Shown: positions 1-8,703 of the stretch, one piece after another
Layout: each line of letters opens with the position of its first letter
Numbering within the stretch: the first letter of the stretch is position 1
Assembly (NCBI GenBank): GCA_934122155.1
Contig: CAKOVX010000001.1
Location: forward strand, 1 to 64,000
DNA from: an uncultured Clostridia bacterium
Lineage (GTDB): Bacteria > Bacillota > Clostridia > TANB77 > CAG-508
Reading direction: 5' to 3'
DNA: 64,000 nucleotides
Made by a program: the position numbers and the translations under genes
Notes under the pieces: model-generated
The model's input: only the letters and a program-made list of their open reading frames with translations
Databases searched by the model: none
Told to the model about the DNA's origin: nothing

Positions 1-34
1 ACTTTGATTTTGTGCAATTATATATTTGTATTTT

Positions 35-55
35 AGGGTATATTTTTAATACCCT
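35..55. repeat. Short inverted repeat at left edge
   Basis: AGGGTAT and ATACCCT form a 7-bp stem around a 7-nt A/T loop just past the end of the NERD gene. No clear U-run follows on the minus strand, so a terminator role is weak. I see no gene in bases 1-66. Confidence 0.3.
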
Positions 56-66
56 ATCTTCTACCC

Positions 67-828
67 TTATTTTAAATTTTCATAGTATTTAACGTTTTCT
101 ATATTTTTAGTATATCTACATTTTGGATAATTACTGCAACCATAAAATTGTCCATTTTTTCCATTTCTTTTTATCAATTTTCCATAACATCTTGGGCAAA
201 TTTCCTGATCTATAAGTTTATTTTTATATTCAACATACTTTTGAACATTTTCTTTATGTTCTTTTATTATTTGTTCATCAGTAATTTGATTTTCTGTTAT
301 AATTTTATAAATTTTATCTATTTTTTCTTCAGATAAAACACTATTTCTACTTTTTATAAACATAGCTAATTGGTCTTCATATACTACTGGTGTTACAGTA
401 TCAACATGAAGTCTGCACCTTCTAATAAAAGCAATTACAGAATAAATTTCAGTTGTAATATCCCCTACATGTTTCTTTACTATTTCTAAATGTCCATAGT
501 TTTGATGAATTGGATTTTTAAATTTAAAGCACTTATTATTGATATACTGTTTCCAAGTATCTGAAGTTTCCTTACCGTAAATATTTCCATTAAAATTTTT
601 GGTTTCAATAACAAATATTCCATATTTAGTAATAGCAATATGATCTATTTGTCTACTTTTTCCATTATCATTTATCATAATATTATTAAGAATATGTTTA
701 TGTCCGTCAATAATTTCTAATCTTTCTGCTACCAACTTCTCTCCACTTTTTCCTTTTAAACTGTTTAAGTCTAAATAATGAATTAAAAAGCCGGAAACAA
801 TAAGTAAAGTAATTAAAAATAAAAGCAT
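67..828 (-). CDS. NERD-domain membrane protein with topoisomerase-type zinc ribbon
   Basis: The start chosen is the ATG at 828, which has AAGGAG six bases upstream; a longer frame reaches 915 without a ribosome-binding site. The 253-aa protein has one N-terminal membrane helix, then a NERD (nuclease-related) domain with the typical GEKLVAERL opening and an IDHIAITKYGIFVIETK core, where Asp, Glu and Lys match the family's nuclease-like residues. The C-terminus is a four-cysteine ribbon (CPRC, then CSNYPKC) of the kind found at the tails of type IA topoisomerases. Family members are linked to DNA processing, but no substrate is known. It lies downstream of rho beyond a strong terminator, so it is probably a separate unit. 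Confidence 0.85.
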   Translation of the reverse strand: MLLFLITLLIVSGFLIHYLDLNSLKGKSGEKLVAERLEIIDGHKHILNNIMINDNGKSRQIDHIAITKYGIFVIETKNFNGNIYGKETSDTWKQYINNKCFKFKNPIHQNYGHLEIVKKHVGDITTEIYSVIAFIRRCRLHVDTVTPVVYEDQLAMFIKSRNSVLSEEKIDKIYKIITENQITDEQIIKEHKENVQKYVEYKNKLIDQEICPRCYGKLIKRNGKNGQFYGCSNYPKCRYTKNIENVKYYENLK

Positions 829-931
829 AGCAATCTCCTTTTTTCTTTTGTAGTTACAATATTTTACAGTTAAAGTATATAGTAATTGGTAAAAAAAATC
901 AACTATAAATAGCAAAATTTTGCATTTCTTA

Positions 932-964
932 AAAATAAGAGCACCTTTATGGTGCTCTTATTTT
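932..964 (-). terminator. Terminator after rho
   Basis: A perfect 14-bp stem (AAAATAAGAGCACC with its complement) around TTTAT, with A/T tracts on both sides, so it could act in either direction. It lies 8 bp past the rho stop codon. Confidence 0.85.
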
Positions 965-971
965 ATTATTA

Positions 972-2333
972 TTATTTTGAATTTTTTAAAAAATATGACA
1001 TTTTATCTAAAAACTCATTATTATTTTTTGTTGAAACCATTTGTGTAATTAGTTCTTCAGTAACATCTGCAACAGACATTGTTGACATAGCTTTTCTTAG
1101 TGCAAATACTATTTCTAATTCTTTTGGAGTTAATAATAATTCTTCTCTTCTTGTTCCAGATTTGTTTATATCAATTGCTGGGAAAATTCTCTTTTCTGAT
1201 AATTTTCTATCTAAGTGAACTTCCATATTACCAGTACCTTTAAATTCCTCAAATATAACATCATCCATTCTACTTCCTGTTTCTATTAAGGCAGTAGCAA
1301 GAATTGTTAAGCTTCCCCCATTTTCTATATTTCTAGCTGCTCCAAAGAATTTTTTAGGTTTATGTAATGCACTTGGATCTAAACCACCAGATAATGTTCT
1401 TCCTGAAGATGGTATAGACAAGTTATATGCTCTTGCTAAACGTGTAATACTATCTAATAATATAACTACATCTTTCTTTTGTTCTGTTAATCTTTTAGCT
1501 CTTTCTAATACCATTTCTGCTACTTTTACATGATGTTCAGGTAATTCATCAAAAGTAGAATATATGACATCACCTTTAATGCTACGTTTCATGTCTGTAA
1601 CTTCTTCTGGACGCTCATCTATTAAAAGCACTATTAACTCTATCTCTGGATTATTTGTTGTAATACTATTAGCTATTTTCTTTAATAATGTAGTTTTTCC
1701 AACTTTAGGTGGAGCAACAATCATTCCCCTTTGACCTTTTCCAATTGGTGACATTAAGTCAATAATTCTCATTGCATATTCATTTGGAACTGTTTCCAAT
1801 CTAATTCTTTCGTCTGGATAAATAGGAGTCAAATCATCAAATTTTTGCCTTCTATATGCTTTCTCTGGTGCTTCACCATTAACTTCACCAACATAAATTA
1901 ATGCTGGGAATTTTTCTCCTTCTTTTGGTTGTCTTGCAATACCTTTTATCTTATCTCCTTTATCTAATCTAAATCTTCTGATTTGTATTGGTGATATATA
2001 TACGTCTTTTGGTGTAGATAAATAATTTTCACCTCTTAAAAAGCCATATCCATCTGGTAATACCTCTAGTATTCCTTCAACAATTTGGTCATCTGCATTT
2101 GTAATCTTATATGATCCATTTGAAGGTTCAGCAAGACTACTTGTAGTTACATCTGTTGCAATATAATCTCCATCATAATCTGCTTGTATAGATTCAATAT
2201 TGGCAACTGGTTCACTTTCTAATTTTAATATTTCCTCTATAATTTCTTCTTTCTTTAGTTTTGATGTATTCTTTATTCCTTTTTCTTTTGCAAGTTGACG
2301 TAATTCTACTAAAGTATAATTTTCTAAGTTCAT
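972..2333 (-). CDS. rho: Transcription termination factor Rho
   Basis: Rho is a hexameric RNA helicase that ends untranslated transcripts. The 453-aa protein shows the N-terminal SAP-like helical domain (residues 1-40), an acidic linker, a cold-shock-type RNA-binding domain (about 85-135, with GYGFLR), and the RecA-like ATPase with Walker A PPKVGKTT (about 209-216) and Walker B VVILLDSITRLAR. The R-loop region SGRTLSGGLDP and the GTGNME segment are present, so it looks complete. The start is supported by GGGGGAAATTAT before the ATG. It follows divIC on the same strand but a hairpin separates them. Confidence 0.97.
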   Translation of the reverse strand: MNLENYTLVELRQLAKEKGIKNTSKLKKEEIIEEILKLESEPVANIESIQADYDGDYIATDVTTSSLAEPSNGSYKITNADDQIVEGILEVLPDGYGFLRGENYLSTPKDVYISPIQIRRFRLDKGDKIKGIARQPKEGEKFPALIYVGEVNGEAPEKAYRRQKFDDLTPIYPDERIRLETVPNEYAMRIIDLMSPIGKGQRGMIVAPPKVGKTTLLKKIANSITTNNPEIELIVLLIDERPEEVTDMKRSIKGDVIYSTFDELPEHHVKVAEMVLERAKRLTEQKKDVVILLDSITRLARAYNLSIPSSGRTLSGGLDPSALHKPKKFFGAARNIENGGSLTILATALIETGSRMDDVIFEEFKGTGNMEVHLDRKLSEKRIFPAIDINKSGTRREELLLTPKELEIVFALRKAMSTMSVADVTEELITQMVSTKNNNEFLDKMSYFLKNSK

Positions 2334-2480
2334 ATAATTTCCCCCATAATTAAATTTATATAAATAGACCAGCCTAAAAACTTGTCCATATTTTTTACTT
2401 ATTTGTTTGATTTTTTTGGATTTTAAAACTAGAATCTAAAATTTAGATAAAAATAATTGAATAAATATAAATTGTGTATA

Positions 2481-2511
2481 ATAATGAGAAAGGTATTAGC
2501 TTTCTCATTAT
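2481..2511 (-). terminator. Terminator after divIC
   Basis: ATAATGAGAAAG pairs perfectly with CTTTCTCATTAT (12 bp, 7-nt loop), followed on the minus strand by an A/T-rich stretch. It lies 25 bp past the divIC stop. The rest of the 2334-2536 gap holds the rho leader; I see no gene there. Confidence 0.65.
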
Positions 2512-2536
2512 ATAAGTATATTTCTTAATATATAAA

Positions 2537-2812
2537 TTATTTACTAATATCTATATATACTTTTTCATTTGGCAAATACATATCTAGTTTTTCTCTAGCT
2601 ACCTCTTCAATATATTCCTTTGAATTTATATTTGCTTTTGTTTCAAGTAATTGCTCCTTTTTTTCTTCTTCAGCAGCAATTTGTTCTGTATATCTTTTGC
2701 TATCTGCTTTATATGCATTTAACTCTTTTTGTTGAACAAAAAATGTATAAACTACATAAATTAGTATAGCAATAATTATAATTCTTTTAAAATTTATTTT
2801 TTTGTTTTTCAT
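2537..2812 (-). CDS. divIC: Septum formation initiator, DivIC/FtsB family
   Basis: A small bitopic cell-division protein: a basic N-terminus, one membrane helix (IIIIAILIYVVYTFF), a coiled coil rich in Glu/Lys, then the conserved IEEVAREKLDMYLPNE segment typical of DivIC. In Firmicutes it works with FtsL and DivIB at the septum. An ATG at 2824 overlaps the AAGGA ribosome-binding site and cannot use it, so the ATG at 2812 (91 aa, 12-nt spacing) is preferred. Its place after yabP and yabQ matches the Bacillus yabP-yabQ-divIC order. Confidence 0.9.
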   Translation of the reverse strand: MKNKKINFKRIIIIAILIYVVYTFFVQQKELNAYKADSKRYTEQIAAEEEKKEQLLETKANINSKEYIEEVAREKLDMYLPNEKVYIDISK

Positions 2813-2881
2813 CTGTACTTTCATTCCTTAATCAATTTCTTGTAACATTATAACACACTCTAATTTATTTTTCTACAAATT

Positions 2882-3367
2882 TCATAAAATTCCTTCTTTT
2901 TCTTGCAATTTAATTTTATTTTTTGTTTTTTTCTTCATAATTTTTGTCGTATTTTGAAATATTATTTTAAAAAATGTAGATATTTTCTGTATTAAAAATT
3001 TTATAGGTTTAACAAGTAAAAAATTAAATATTTTTAAAATTAAGTTTATTGGATAAGATACTATCTTTTTAATAAATTTTATTATGATGACCGAATACTT
3101 TACTATATATTTACTAAGTGTAAGCATATAAATCAATACTCCTAATGCAATTCCAACAAATATATAACTTCTAATCTCTCCATTGTTAAATTTGAATATT
3201 GAAAATAATATAACAAAACCTGCCAATATCCAAAACAAAATATCTTGTAGTGTTGTTAACCAGTCAGATGTTTTAAAACTTCTACGTAATATTCTAAAAA
3301 CATCAAACAAAACACCAATTACTATTCCTGTGACTGTGAAAGCAATTAGACAAAGTAGTTGCTCCAT
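2882..3367 (-). CDS. yabQ: Spore cortex biosynthesis protein YabQ
   Basis: A 161-aa integral membrane protein with about four helices in the first 100 residues, including the motif GVLFDVFRILRR that is characteristic of YabQ. The C-terminal third is Lys/Phe/Ile-rich and probably amphipathic. YabQ is needed for spore cortex formation in Bacillus. It lies 23 bp after yabP and before divIC, the usual synteny. The start follows AAAGGA with an 11-nt gap. Confidence 0.93.
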   Translation of the reverse strand: MEQLLCLIAFTVTGIVIGVLFDVFRILRRSFKTSDWLTTLQDILFWILAGFVILFSIFKFNNGEIRSYIFVGIALGVLIYMLTLSKYIVKYSVIIIKFIKKIVSYPINLILKIFNFLLVKPIKFLIQKISTFFKIIFQNTTKIMKKKTKNKIKLQEKEGIL

Positions 3368-3390
3368 TTTAAACTCATTCCTTTCTCAGT

Positions 3391-3693
3391 TTATTTAAAG
3401 ATTTTTCCTAAAAAACCTCCACCCTTCTCCATACTATCCTTTTCACTATATGCAAGTTGATAAATTGTGCCATCTATTGTCACTTCTGATGTATCTAAAC
3501 TTAATTTGTTTATTCGTAAGTTTTCTCCTTTCACAGTAAGCAACCCCAGCTCAGTTTCTAGAATAACTATTTGATCATCAAAGCTAAGTACGTCTAATAC
3601 TCCAGTAATATTTAATTTTTCTCTATTTTCTAAAACAATATTTTGAATAACATTTGTCATAGTTGACATTGATTTTCTTTCTTCTAATGGCAT
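3391..3693 (-). CDS. yabP: Sporulation protein YabP
   Basis: About 100 aa, all-beta, with the conserved N-terminal region LENREKLNITGVLDVLSFDD and LGLLTVKGENLRI typical of YabP/YqfC proteins. A GTG at 3702 touches the ribosome-binding site, whereas the ATG at 3693 has AAGGAG eight bases upstream, so that start was chosen. It is the first gene of yabP-yabQ-divIC. Confidence 0.93.
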   Translation of the reverse strand: MPLEERKSMSTMTNVIQNIVLENREKLNITGVLDVLSFDDQIVILETELGLLTVKGENLRINKLSLDTSEVTIDGTIYQLAYSEKDSMEKGGGFLGKIFK

Positions 3694-3762
3694 ATCCAAC
3701 ACTCCTTAAAAACAAGTATATTTATATATATTCAGGTCTTGTCTCATTTAGAACAAAATTAA

Positions 3763-3785
3763 AGGAAAGTATTTATTACTTTCCT
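3763..3785 (-). terminator. Terminator overlapping the aspartate kinase stop
   Basis: AGGAAAGTA and TACTTTCCT form a perfect 9-bp stem with a TTTAT loop that contains the stop codon region; a T-rich stretch follows on the minus strand. Confidence 0.7.
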
Positions 3786-4498
3786 ACAATTGTTCCTATT
3801 TCGTCATTAAATGTATTTTGAACTATTATTTTTACTCCATATTTTTTGGCTAATATTACGCATCTATCATGTAAGACTTTCGCGCCATTTTTAGCCATTT
3901 TTTCCATATCATCATAAGAAATATAATCCAACTTTTTAGCATTTTTATGCTTATATGGATCCTTATCATAAACACCATTTGTATCTGTAAAAATATAGCA
4001 TTCTTCTTGTTCTAAAGCAGCTGCAATTGCTAAAGCTGTTGTATCTGAACCATTTCTTCCTAATGTTGTTATATTGTTTTCTTGATTTATTCCTTGGAAA
4101 CCTGTTATAACCACAACATCATTAGTTTCTAGCTCACTCCAAATCATTTTAGGGTATATGTCTTGAATTTTAGCTTCTGTGTAGTTTGAGTCTGTTACTA
4201 TTCCAGCTTGCCATCCTGTTAATGAAACAGCTTTATATCCTAAGCTATGTAACAATATTGCAAACTTGCTGCACGCCATTTGCTCTCCAACAGACATTAG
4301 AACATCTAGCTCTCTTTTATTTGGCTTATCTGTCAATTCTTTTGCTTCTTTTATTAAATTATCTGTTGTTTTACCTTGCGCTGATAAAATAGCAACTACC
4401 TTTTCCCCACTTTCTAAAAATGAAATAGTCTTTTGTGCAGCTAGTTTTAGCTTATTAGTATCAGCAATTGAGCTTCCTCCAAATTTAATTACTTTCAT
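3776..4498 (-). CDS. Aspartate kinase, catalytic domain only
   Basis: The protein phosphorylates L-aspartate, the first step to lysine, threonine and methionine, if it is a true aspartokinase. It shows the KFGGSS N-terminal motif, the VGEQMACSKF segment, the GRNGSDTTA loop and the FTDTNGVYDKDP motif, all typical of the amino-acid kinase fold. At about 240 aa it stops where the regulatory ACT domains of normal aspartokinases (about 400 aa) begin, so allosteric control by lysine or threonine would be missing or provided in trans. Short forms of this kind are known in Clostridia. The ATG at 4498 fits the family start; a GTG at 4507 is possible. It directly follows a terminator behind prfB. Confidence 0.85.
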   Translation of the reverse strand: MKVIKFGGSSIADTNKLKLAAQKTISFLESGEKVVAILSAQGKTTDNLIKEAKELTDKPNKRELDVLMSVGEQMACSKFAILLHSLGYKAVSLTGWQAGIVTDSNYTEAKIQDIYPKMIWSELETNDVVVITGFQGINQENNITTLGRNGSDTTALAIAAALEQEECYIFTDTNGVYDKDPYKHKNAKKLDYISYDDMEKMAKNGAKVLHDRCVILAKKYGVKIIVQNTFNDEIGTIVGK

Positions 4499-4524
4499 AA
4501 GAACCACTAATCCTTATACAAAAA

Positions 4525-4559
4525 ATACAAGCCAATTTAATTTTAAACTTGACTTGTAT
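4525..4559 (-). terminator. Terminator between prfB and aspartate kinase
   Basis: ATACAAGCCAA and TTGACTTGTAT form an 11-bp stem with one mismatch, followed on the minus strand by TTTTTTG. It sits directly before the aspartate kinase ribosome-binding site, leaving no room for a promoter, so that gene may depend on readthrough. Confidence 0.65.
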
Positions 4560-4584
4560 ATAATATGTTTATTAAACTTTTTTG

Positions 4585-5692
4585 TTACTTTTCTAAATTG
4601 AATTTTAAATAACTATCAATAAATCCGTTTAAATCTCCATCCATTACAGCTTGAACATTCCCAACCTCATAATTAGTTCTATGGTCTTTTACTAAAGTGT
4701 ATGGACAAAATACATAAGAACGAATTTGGCTTCCCCATGCAATATCCATTTGTATGCCTTTTAATTCGTCAATTGTATCTTTTTGTTCCTTTTCTTTTAA
4801 ATTTAATAGTTTAGATTTTAGCATTTTCATTGCAGTATCTCTGTTTTGAAATTGTGAACGTTCAGTTTGACATGCTACGACAATCCCTGTTGGAATATGT
4901 GTTAGTCTTACTGCAGATGATGTCTTATTTATATGTTGGCCACCTGCACCAGACGCTCTATAAACATCCATTTTTATATCATCAGGGTTGATATCTAATT
5001 CAATATCATCTGTTATTTCTGGTAAAACTTCAACAGAAGCAAAAGATGTATGTCTTCTTCCACCTGCATCAAATGGTGAAATTCTAACTAATCTATGTAC
5101 TCCCATTTCACCTTTTAGGTATCCATAGGCATAATCACCATTTACAGAAAATGTAACACTTTTTAGCCCTGCTTCATCACCTTCAAGGTAATCAAGTTCT
5201 TTTACTTCATAACCATTAGCATTTGCCCATCTTGTATACATTCTATATAACATTTCAGCCCAATCTTGAGCTTCCGTTCCTCCTGCACCTGGATGAATGG
5301 TTAGTATTGCATTATTGTTATCATATTTTCCAGATAATAAAGTAGTTATTTCCAATTTTTCTATGTCTTTTTCTAATGTATATGTAGACTTCAACAACTC
5401 TTTAGCTAATTCTTCGTCTTCCTCAACTTGTAAAAGCTCACTCATTTCAAGTAAATTATTGAGTTCATTATTTAATTTTTTAAAGCCTTCTACTTTTGAT
5501 TTTAAGCTATTAATTTGTTTTAAAACTTTTGAGCTATTATCTGTATCATTCCAAAAATCGTTTTCAGTTGTTTTACTTTCTAACTCTTTTAACTCTTTTT
5601 CTTTGTTTTCTACATCAAAGTGAATCACCTATCTGTTCTAAACGTTTTTTTAGTTCTTGTAATTTTTTAGAGTTTTCTTCTAAATCTAACAT
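4585..5692 (-). CDS. prfB: Peptide chain release factor 2 (+1 programmed frameshift)
   Basis: RF2 releases peptides at UAA and UGA. Translation starts at ATG 5692 and reads 25 codons to CTT, then meets TGA at 5617-5615; shifting +1 (skipping base 5617) enters the 343-codon main frame, giving 368 aa, normal for RF2. The main frame has the SPF-type recognition loop (RISPFDAGG) and the catalytic GGQ loop (RASGAGGQHINKTSSAVR). The frameshift makes RF2 regulate itself and implies that TGA is a stop codon in this organism. The start has AAGGA upstream. Confidence 0.97.
5612..5632 (-). promoter_or_regulatory. RF2 recoding site
   Basis: The zero frame reads GGT GAT TCA CTT TGA. TAGGTGA acts as the internal Shine-Dalgarno-like element just upstream of the slippery CTT TGA, the standard bacterial prfB arrangement. 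Confidence 0.9.
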
Positions 5693-5746
5693 CTTCTCAC
5701 ATCCTTTTCAAAAATCAAAATCCAGCCAAATATATGCTGACATTTA

Positions 5747-7948
5747 CTACTTTCTTCTTAATCTTAATGCATTTAGTACTACTGTTAAGCTACTAATTGT
5801 CATGCTAAACGCTGCTATCATTGGATTTAGTGTGATTCCTAATGGTTGTAAAATTCCTGCAGCAATTGGAATCATACATACATTGTAGAAAAACGCCCAA
5901 AATAGATTTTGTTTTATATTTCTTACAGTTTTACTACTAATATCTAATAAATCGTTAATTCTCTCTAAGTTGTCATTCATAATAACTACTTGAGCTGAAT
6001 CTCTTGCAATATCTGTACCACTTGATACAGAAACACCAATATTAGCAGTTACCAAACTAACACTATCATTTATTCCATCTCCGCACATCATTACTATTCC
6101 TTTTTCTTTTAGTTTGTTTATAGTTTCTGCCTTTTCCTTTGGAGTAACATTTGCAACAACATTTGTTATTCCTATTTGATTAGCAATTACATTTGCTGTT
6201 TTTTCATTATCGCCTGTTAGCATTACAACATCAATATTTTTGCTCTTTAGTTCTTTTATTACTTGTGGAACATTCTCTTTTATAACATCGCTTACACCTA
6301 TTAAAGCTACTAACTTTTTATTTAAACTTACAAATAAAATACTATTTCCATCGCTTATTAGTTTTTGCTCATCTTTGCTATTTGCTAGTTCAACATTATT
6401 TTCTAACATTAGTTTTTTATTACCAATTAAATAATGCTTTTCATCAGATGTTTTTCCTTCTATTCCAAATCCAGGAATAGCTTTAAAATCTTTTACATCT
6501 ATTAAACTAATATTATCCTCTTGTGCTTTATTTACAATTGCTCTTGCTATTGGATGTTCTGATTTATTTTCTAAACTTGCTATATCTTTTAATAATTCTT
6601 TTTCATCTTCATTACTATAGTTATACATCTTAGAAACTGTTAAAGTTCCTTTTGTCAATGTTCCTGTTTTATCAAAGCAAATAGTCTTTACTTTATGAGC
6701 ATTTTCTAATGTCTCACTTGATTTTACTAATATACCTTTTCTACTTGCATTTCCAGATGCAATAACAATTGCAAGTGGAGTTGCTAAGCCAAGACTACAA
6801 GGACATGCCACAACTAATATGCTTACAAATATATTTATTGCAACAGAAAAATCTTTAGAAATTATTAACCATATACCAAATATAATTATAGCAATTACTA
6901 AAACAGTTGGTACAAAATATCCACTTATTTTATCTGCTATTTTAGCTATTGGAGCTTTTGTACTTGTCGCTTGTGCTACTAGTTTTACTATTTCCGAAAC
7001 AGTTGATTCTTTTCCTATTTTCTCTGCTCTATATTGAATTGTTCCTTCATAATTTATACTTCCTGCAATTACTTTAGAGCCTACTTCTCTTTTTATAGGT
7101 ACACTCTCCCCTGTTATAAATGATTCGTTTATATGTGTAGTTCCTTGAACGACCTCTCCATCAACTGCTATTTTTTCACCTGGTTTGCAAATAACAATAT
7201 CACCTTTTTTAATTTCATCTAATGTAACTTTTACCTCTTGTCCATCTTTCAAAATCGTTGCATTATTAGGAGTTATTGTCATAAGCTGTTTTAGTGCCTC
7301 TTTTGTTTTATCCCTATTTTTGTTTTCAATATATCTGCCTATTTCAATAAAAAATATAACAATTGCAGCTGACTCATAATATAAATTTTCTACGTACTGA
7401 GCATTTCCTTTTAATATTTGAATTGTGCCGTATATACTATATATGAAACTTGCTAATACTCCAATCATTACTAAAGTGTCCATATTAGGTGTTTTGTGTA
7501 TTAAGTTTTTATATCCATTTTTCAAAATATCTTTTCCTAAAGTTATAACAACTATAGTTAATATTAATAACGCAATTGCATAATTTACAGGATGATACAT
7601 CATATTTAAAAATGGAATAGATGGTAATCCTACCATGTGTGCCATTGATATATATAATATTACTAATGATATTATTGTTATTGCAATTAGTTTATATTTC
7701 TCAGTACCTTTTTTCTTACTCTCTTTTTCAAATGTGTCAATTCCTAAACTTGTAAATCCCGCTTTTTCTATAAATTTTTCAACTTGTTCTATTGTTAATT
7801 TTTGCTCATCATATTCAATATTTGCATTATTCATAACTAAATTTACATTTGCTTGTTTTATTCCATCTTGTTTGTTTAAATACTTTTCTAGGCCTGATGA
7901 ACAAGCACTGCAAGTCATTCCATCTATTTTTAATAATACTTTTTTCAT
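5747..7948 (-). CDS. copA: Copper-translocating P1B-type ATPase
   Basis: This 733-aa pump exports Cu(I). Domains in order: one N-terminal heavy-metal-associated domain with the metal site MTCSAC (residues 11-16), membrane helices from about 87, the actuator loop with TGES (279-282), the ion-path CPC motif (382-384), the phosphorylation site DKTGT (426-430), the SEHP motif and the hinge GDGIND. After GDGIND the usual APAL is replaced by SVSL, a small deviation. Four bases separate it from the copper chaperone gene upstream, so the two are co-transcribed. No copper-responsive repressor gene is visible nearby. Confidence 0.95.
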   Translation of the reverse strand: MKKVLLKIDGMTCSACSSGLEKYLNKQDGIKQANVNLVMNNANIEYDEQKLTIEQVEKFIEKAGFTSLGIDTFEKESKKKGTEKYKLIAITIISLVILYISMAHMVGLPSIPFLNMMYHPVNYAIALLILTIVVITLGKDILKNGYKNLIHKTPNMDTLVMIGVLASFIYSIYGTIQILKGNAQYVENLYYESAAIVIFFIEIGRYIENKNRDKTKEALKQLMTITPNNATILKDGQEVKVTLDEIKKGDIVICKPGEKIAVDGEVVQGTTHINESFITGESVPIKREVGSKVIAGSINYEGTIQYRAEKIGKESTVSEIVKLVAQATSTKAPIAKIADKISGYFVPTVLVIAIIIFGIWLIISKDFSVAINIFVSILVVACPCSLGLATPLAIVIASGNASRKGILVKSSETLENAHKVKTICFDKTGTLTKGTLTVSKMYNYSNEDEKELLKDIASLENKSEHPIARAIVNKAQEDNISLIDVKDFKAIPGFGIEGKTSDEKHYLIGNKKLMLENNVELANSKDEQKLISDGNSILFVSLNKKLVALIGVSDVIKENVPQVIKELKSKNIDVVMLTGDNEKTANVIANQIGITNVVANVTPKEKAETINKLKEKGIVMMCGDGINDSVSLVTANIGVSVSSGTDIARDSAQVVIMNDNLERINDLLDISSKTVRNIKQNLFWAFFYNVCMIPIAAGILQPLGITLNPMIAAFSMTISSLTVVLNALRLRRK

Positions 7949-7951
7949 GTA

Positions 7952-8158
7952 TTATTCTCCTTTAAAACCTGCATCTTCTATTTCTTGAAGAATTGTATTT
8001 AATTCTACCTCTTCCTCATTATATTTTATATCAGCTGATTTTTCTTCTAAGCTTACTTTAGCGCTTTCTACTCCATCTACATTATTTAATATTTTTTCTA
8101 ATCTATTAGAACATCCTGCACAATGCATTCCTTCTATTTTTAATTTAATTTCTCTCAT
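7952..8158 (-). CDS. copZ: Copper chaperone, heavy-metal-associated domain
   Basis: A 68-aa single HMA domain (beta-alpha-beta-beta-alpha-beta) with the Cu-binding motif MHCAGC near residue 11. Family members deliver Cu(I) to CopA. It sits directly upstream of copA in the same operon. Confidence 0.9.
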   Translation of the reverse strand: MREIKLKIEGMHCAGCSNRLEKILNNVDGVESAKVSLEEKSADIKYNEEEVELNTILQEIEDAGFKGE

Positions 8159-8175
8159 TTCTGAATTTTTCCTTT

Positions 8176-8421
8176 CTATTTAGCAACGCTCTCAATTTCT
8201 TGTAATTCAAACCTATATTTTTGTTTTACATTTGGATATTTATTATGATCAACTTCACTTAAAAACATATCAAGTGGTCTTATCCAAAGGCTTCCATCTC
8301 CATATAGTCTTCTATATACAACATATTTTTCTTTTGTTTCAGAATCATTTGCAACATCAACTACTAAATAATAATCTCCTTTAAAATGCTTATATACTCT
8401 ATTTATTTGTATCTCTCTCAT
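8176..8421 (-). CDS. DUF1653 family protein
   Basis: An 81-aa soluble protein with the DUF1653 signature: YKHFKGDYYLVV, YVVYRRLYGDGSLWIRPLDMF, then a Tyr/Phe-rich tail. The biochemical function of the family is unknown. It lies 17 bp before copZ and has its own ribosome-binding site (AAAGGAAAG). It is probably the first gene of the copper operon, perhaps by chance. Confidence 0.85.
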   Translation of the reverse strand: MREIQINRVYKHFKGDYYLVVDVANDSETKEKYVVYRRLYGDGSLWIRPLDMFLSEVDHNKYPNVKQKYRFELQEIESVAK

Positions 8422-8478
8422 ATCCTCTTTCCTTCCTTTAGTCGAAATATACTAAATTATATCATATATTTTTAAAAT

Positions 8479-8509
8479 AGACTGTTGAACAGTGTACTAT
8501 CAACAGTCT
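8479..8509 (-). terminator. Hairpin downstream of the GNAT/SEC-C region
   Basis: AGACTGTTGA and TCAACAGTCT form a perfect 10-bp stem with an 11-nt loop; ATTTTAAAA follows on the minus strand and TTTATTTTA on the plus strand. Confidence 0.55.
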
Positions 8510-8519
8510 TTATTTTATG

Positions 8520-8600
8520 CTATTTACCACAACAGTTTTTGTACTTTTTGCCACTTCCACATGGTAAGGTATTAAAACAACCTTGTAATTTTTTCCTTTT
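8520..8600 (-). pseudogene. SEC-C zinc-motif relic, copy 1
   Basis: On the minus strand this reads LPCGSGKKYKNCCGK then TAG, a complete SEC-C motif (CxCx8CC type with the first Cys replaced by Leu), preceded in frame by QLKRKKLQGCFNT but by no start codon or ribosome-binding site that I can find. Bases 8521-8564 are identical to 9224-9267 beyond the next gene. It is probably the tail of a lost gene. Confidence 0.6.
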
Positions 8601-8703
8601 TAATTGGTGTTTTTTATTTTAAATCTATATTTTTTTATTGAAATATTGCAAGTTTTTATTCAACAACTTATCTAATAACTTATCTAAAAAAATTTATTTT
8701 TTA

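Noticed and set aside
949..1218. Plus-strand frames opposite rho, secA, polC, uvrA, ligA and other genes
   Set aside because: They are antisense shadows of conserved genes, lack ribosome-binding sites and have Phe/Ser/Leu-rich compositions typical of reverse frames in AT-rich DNA.
4498..4584. Lysine riboswitch before the aspartate kinase
   Set aside because: The gap is only about 85 bp and holds a simple terminator; the conserved lysine aptamer would not fit.
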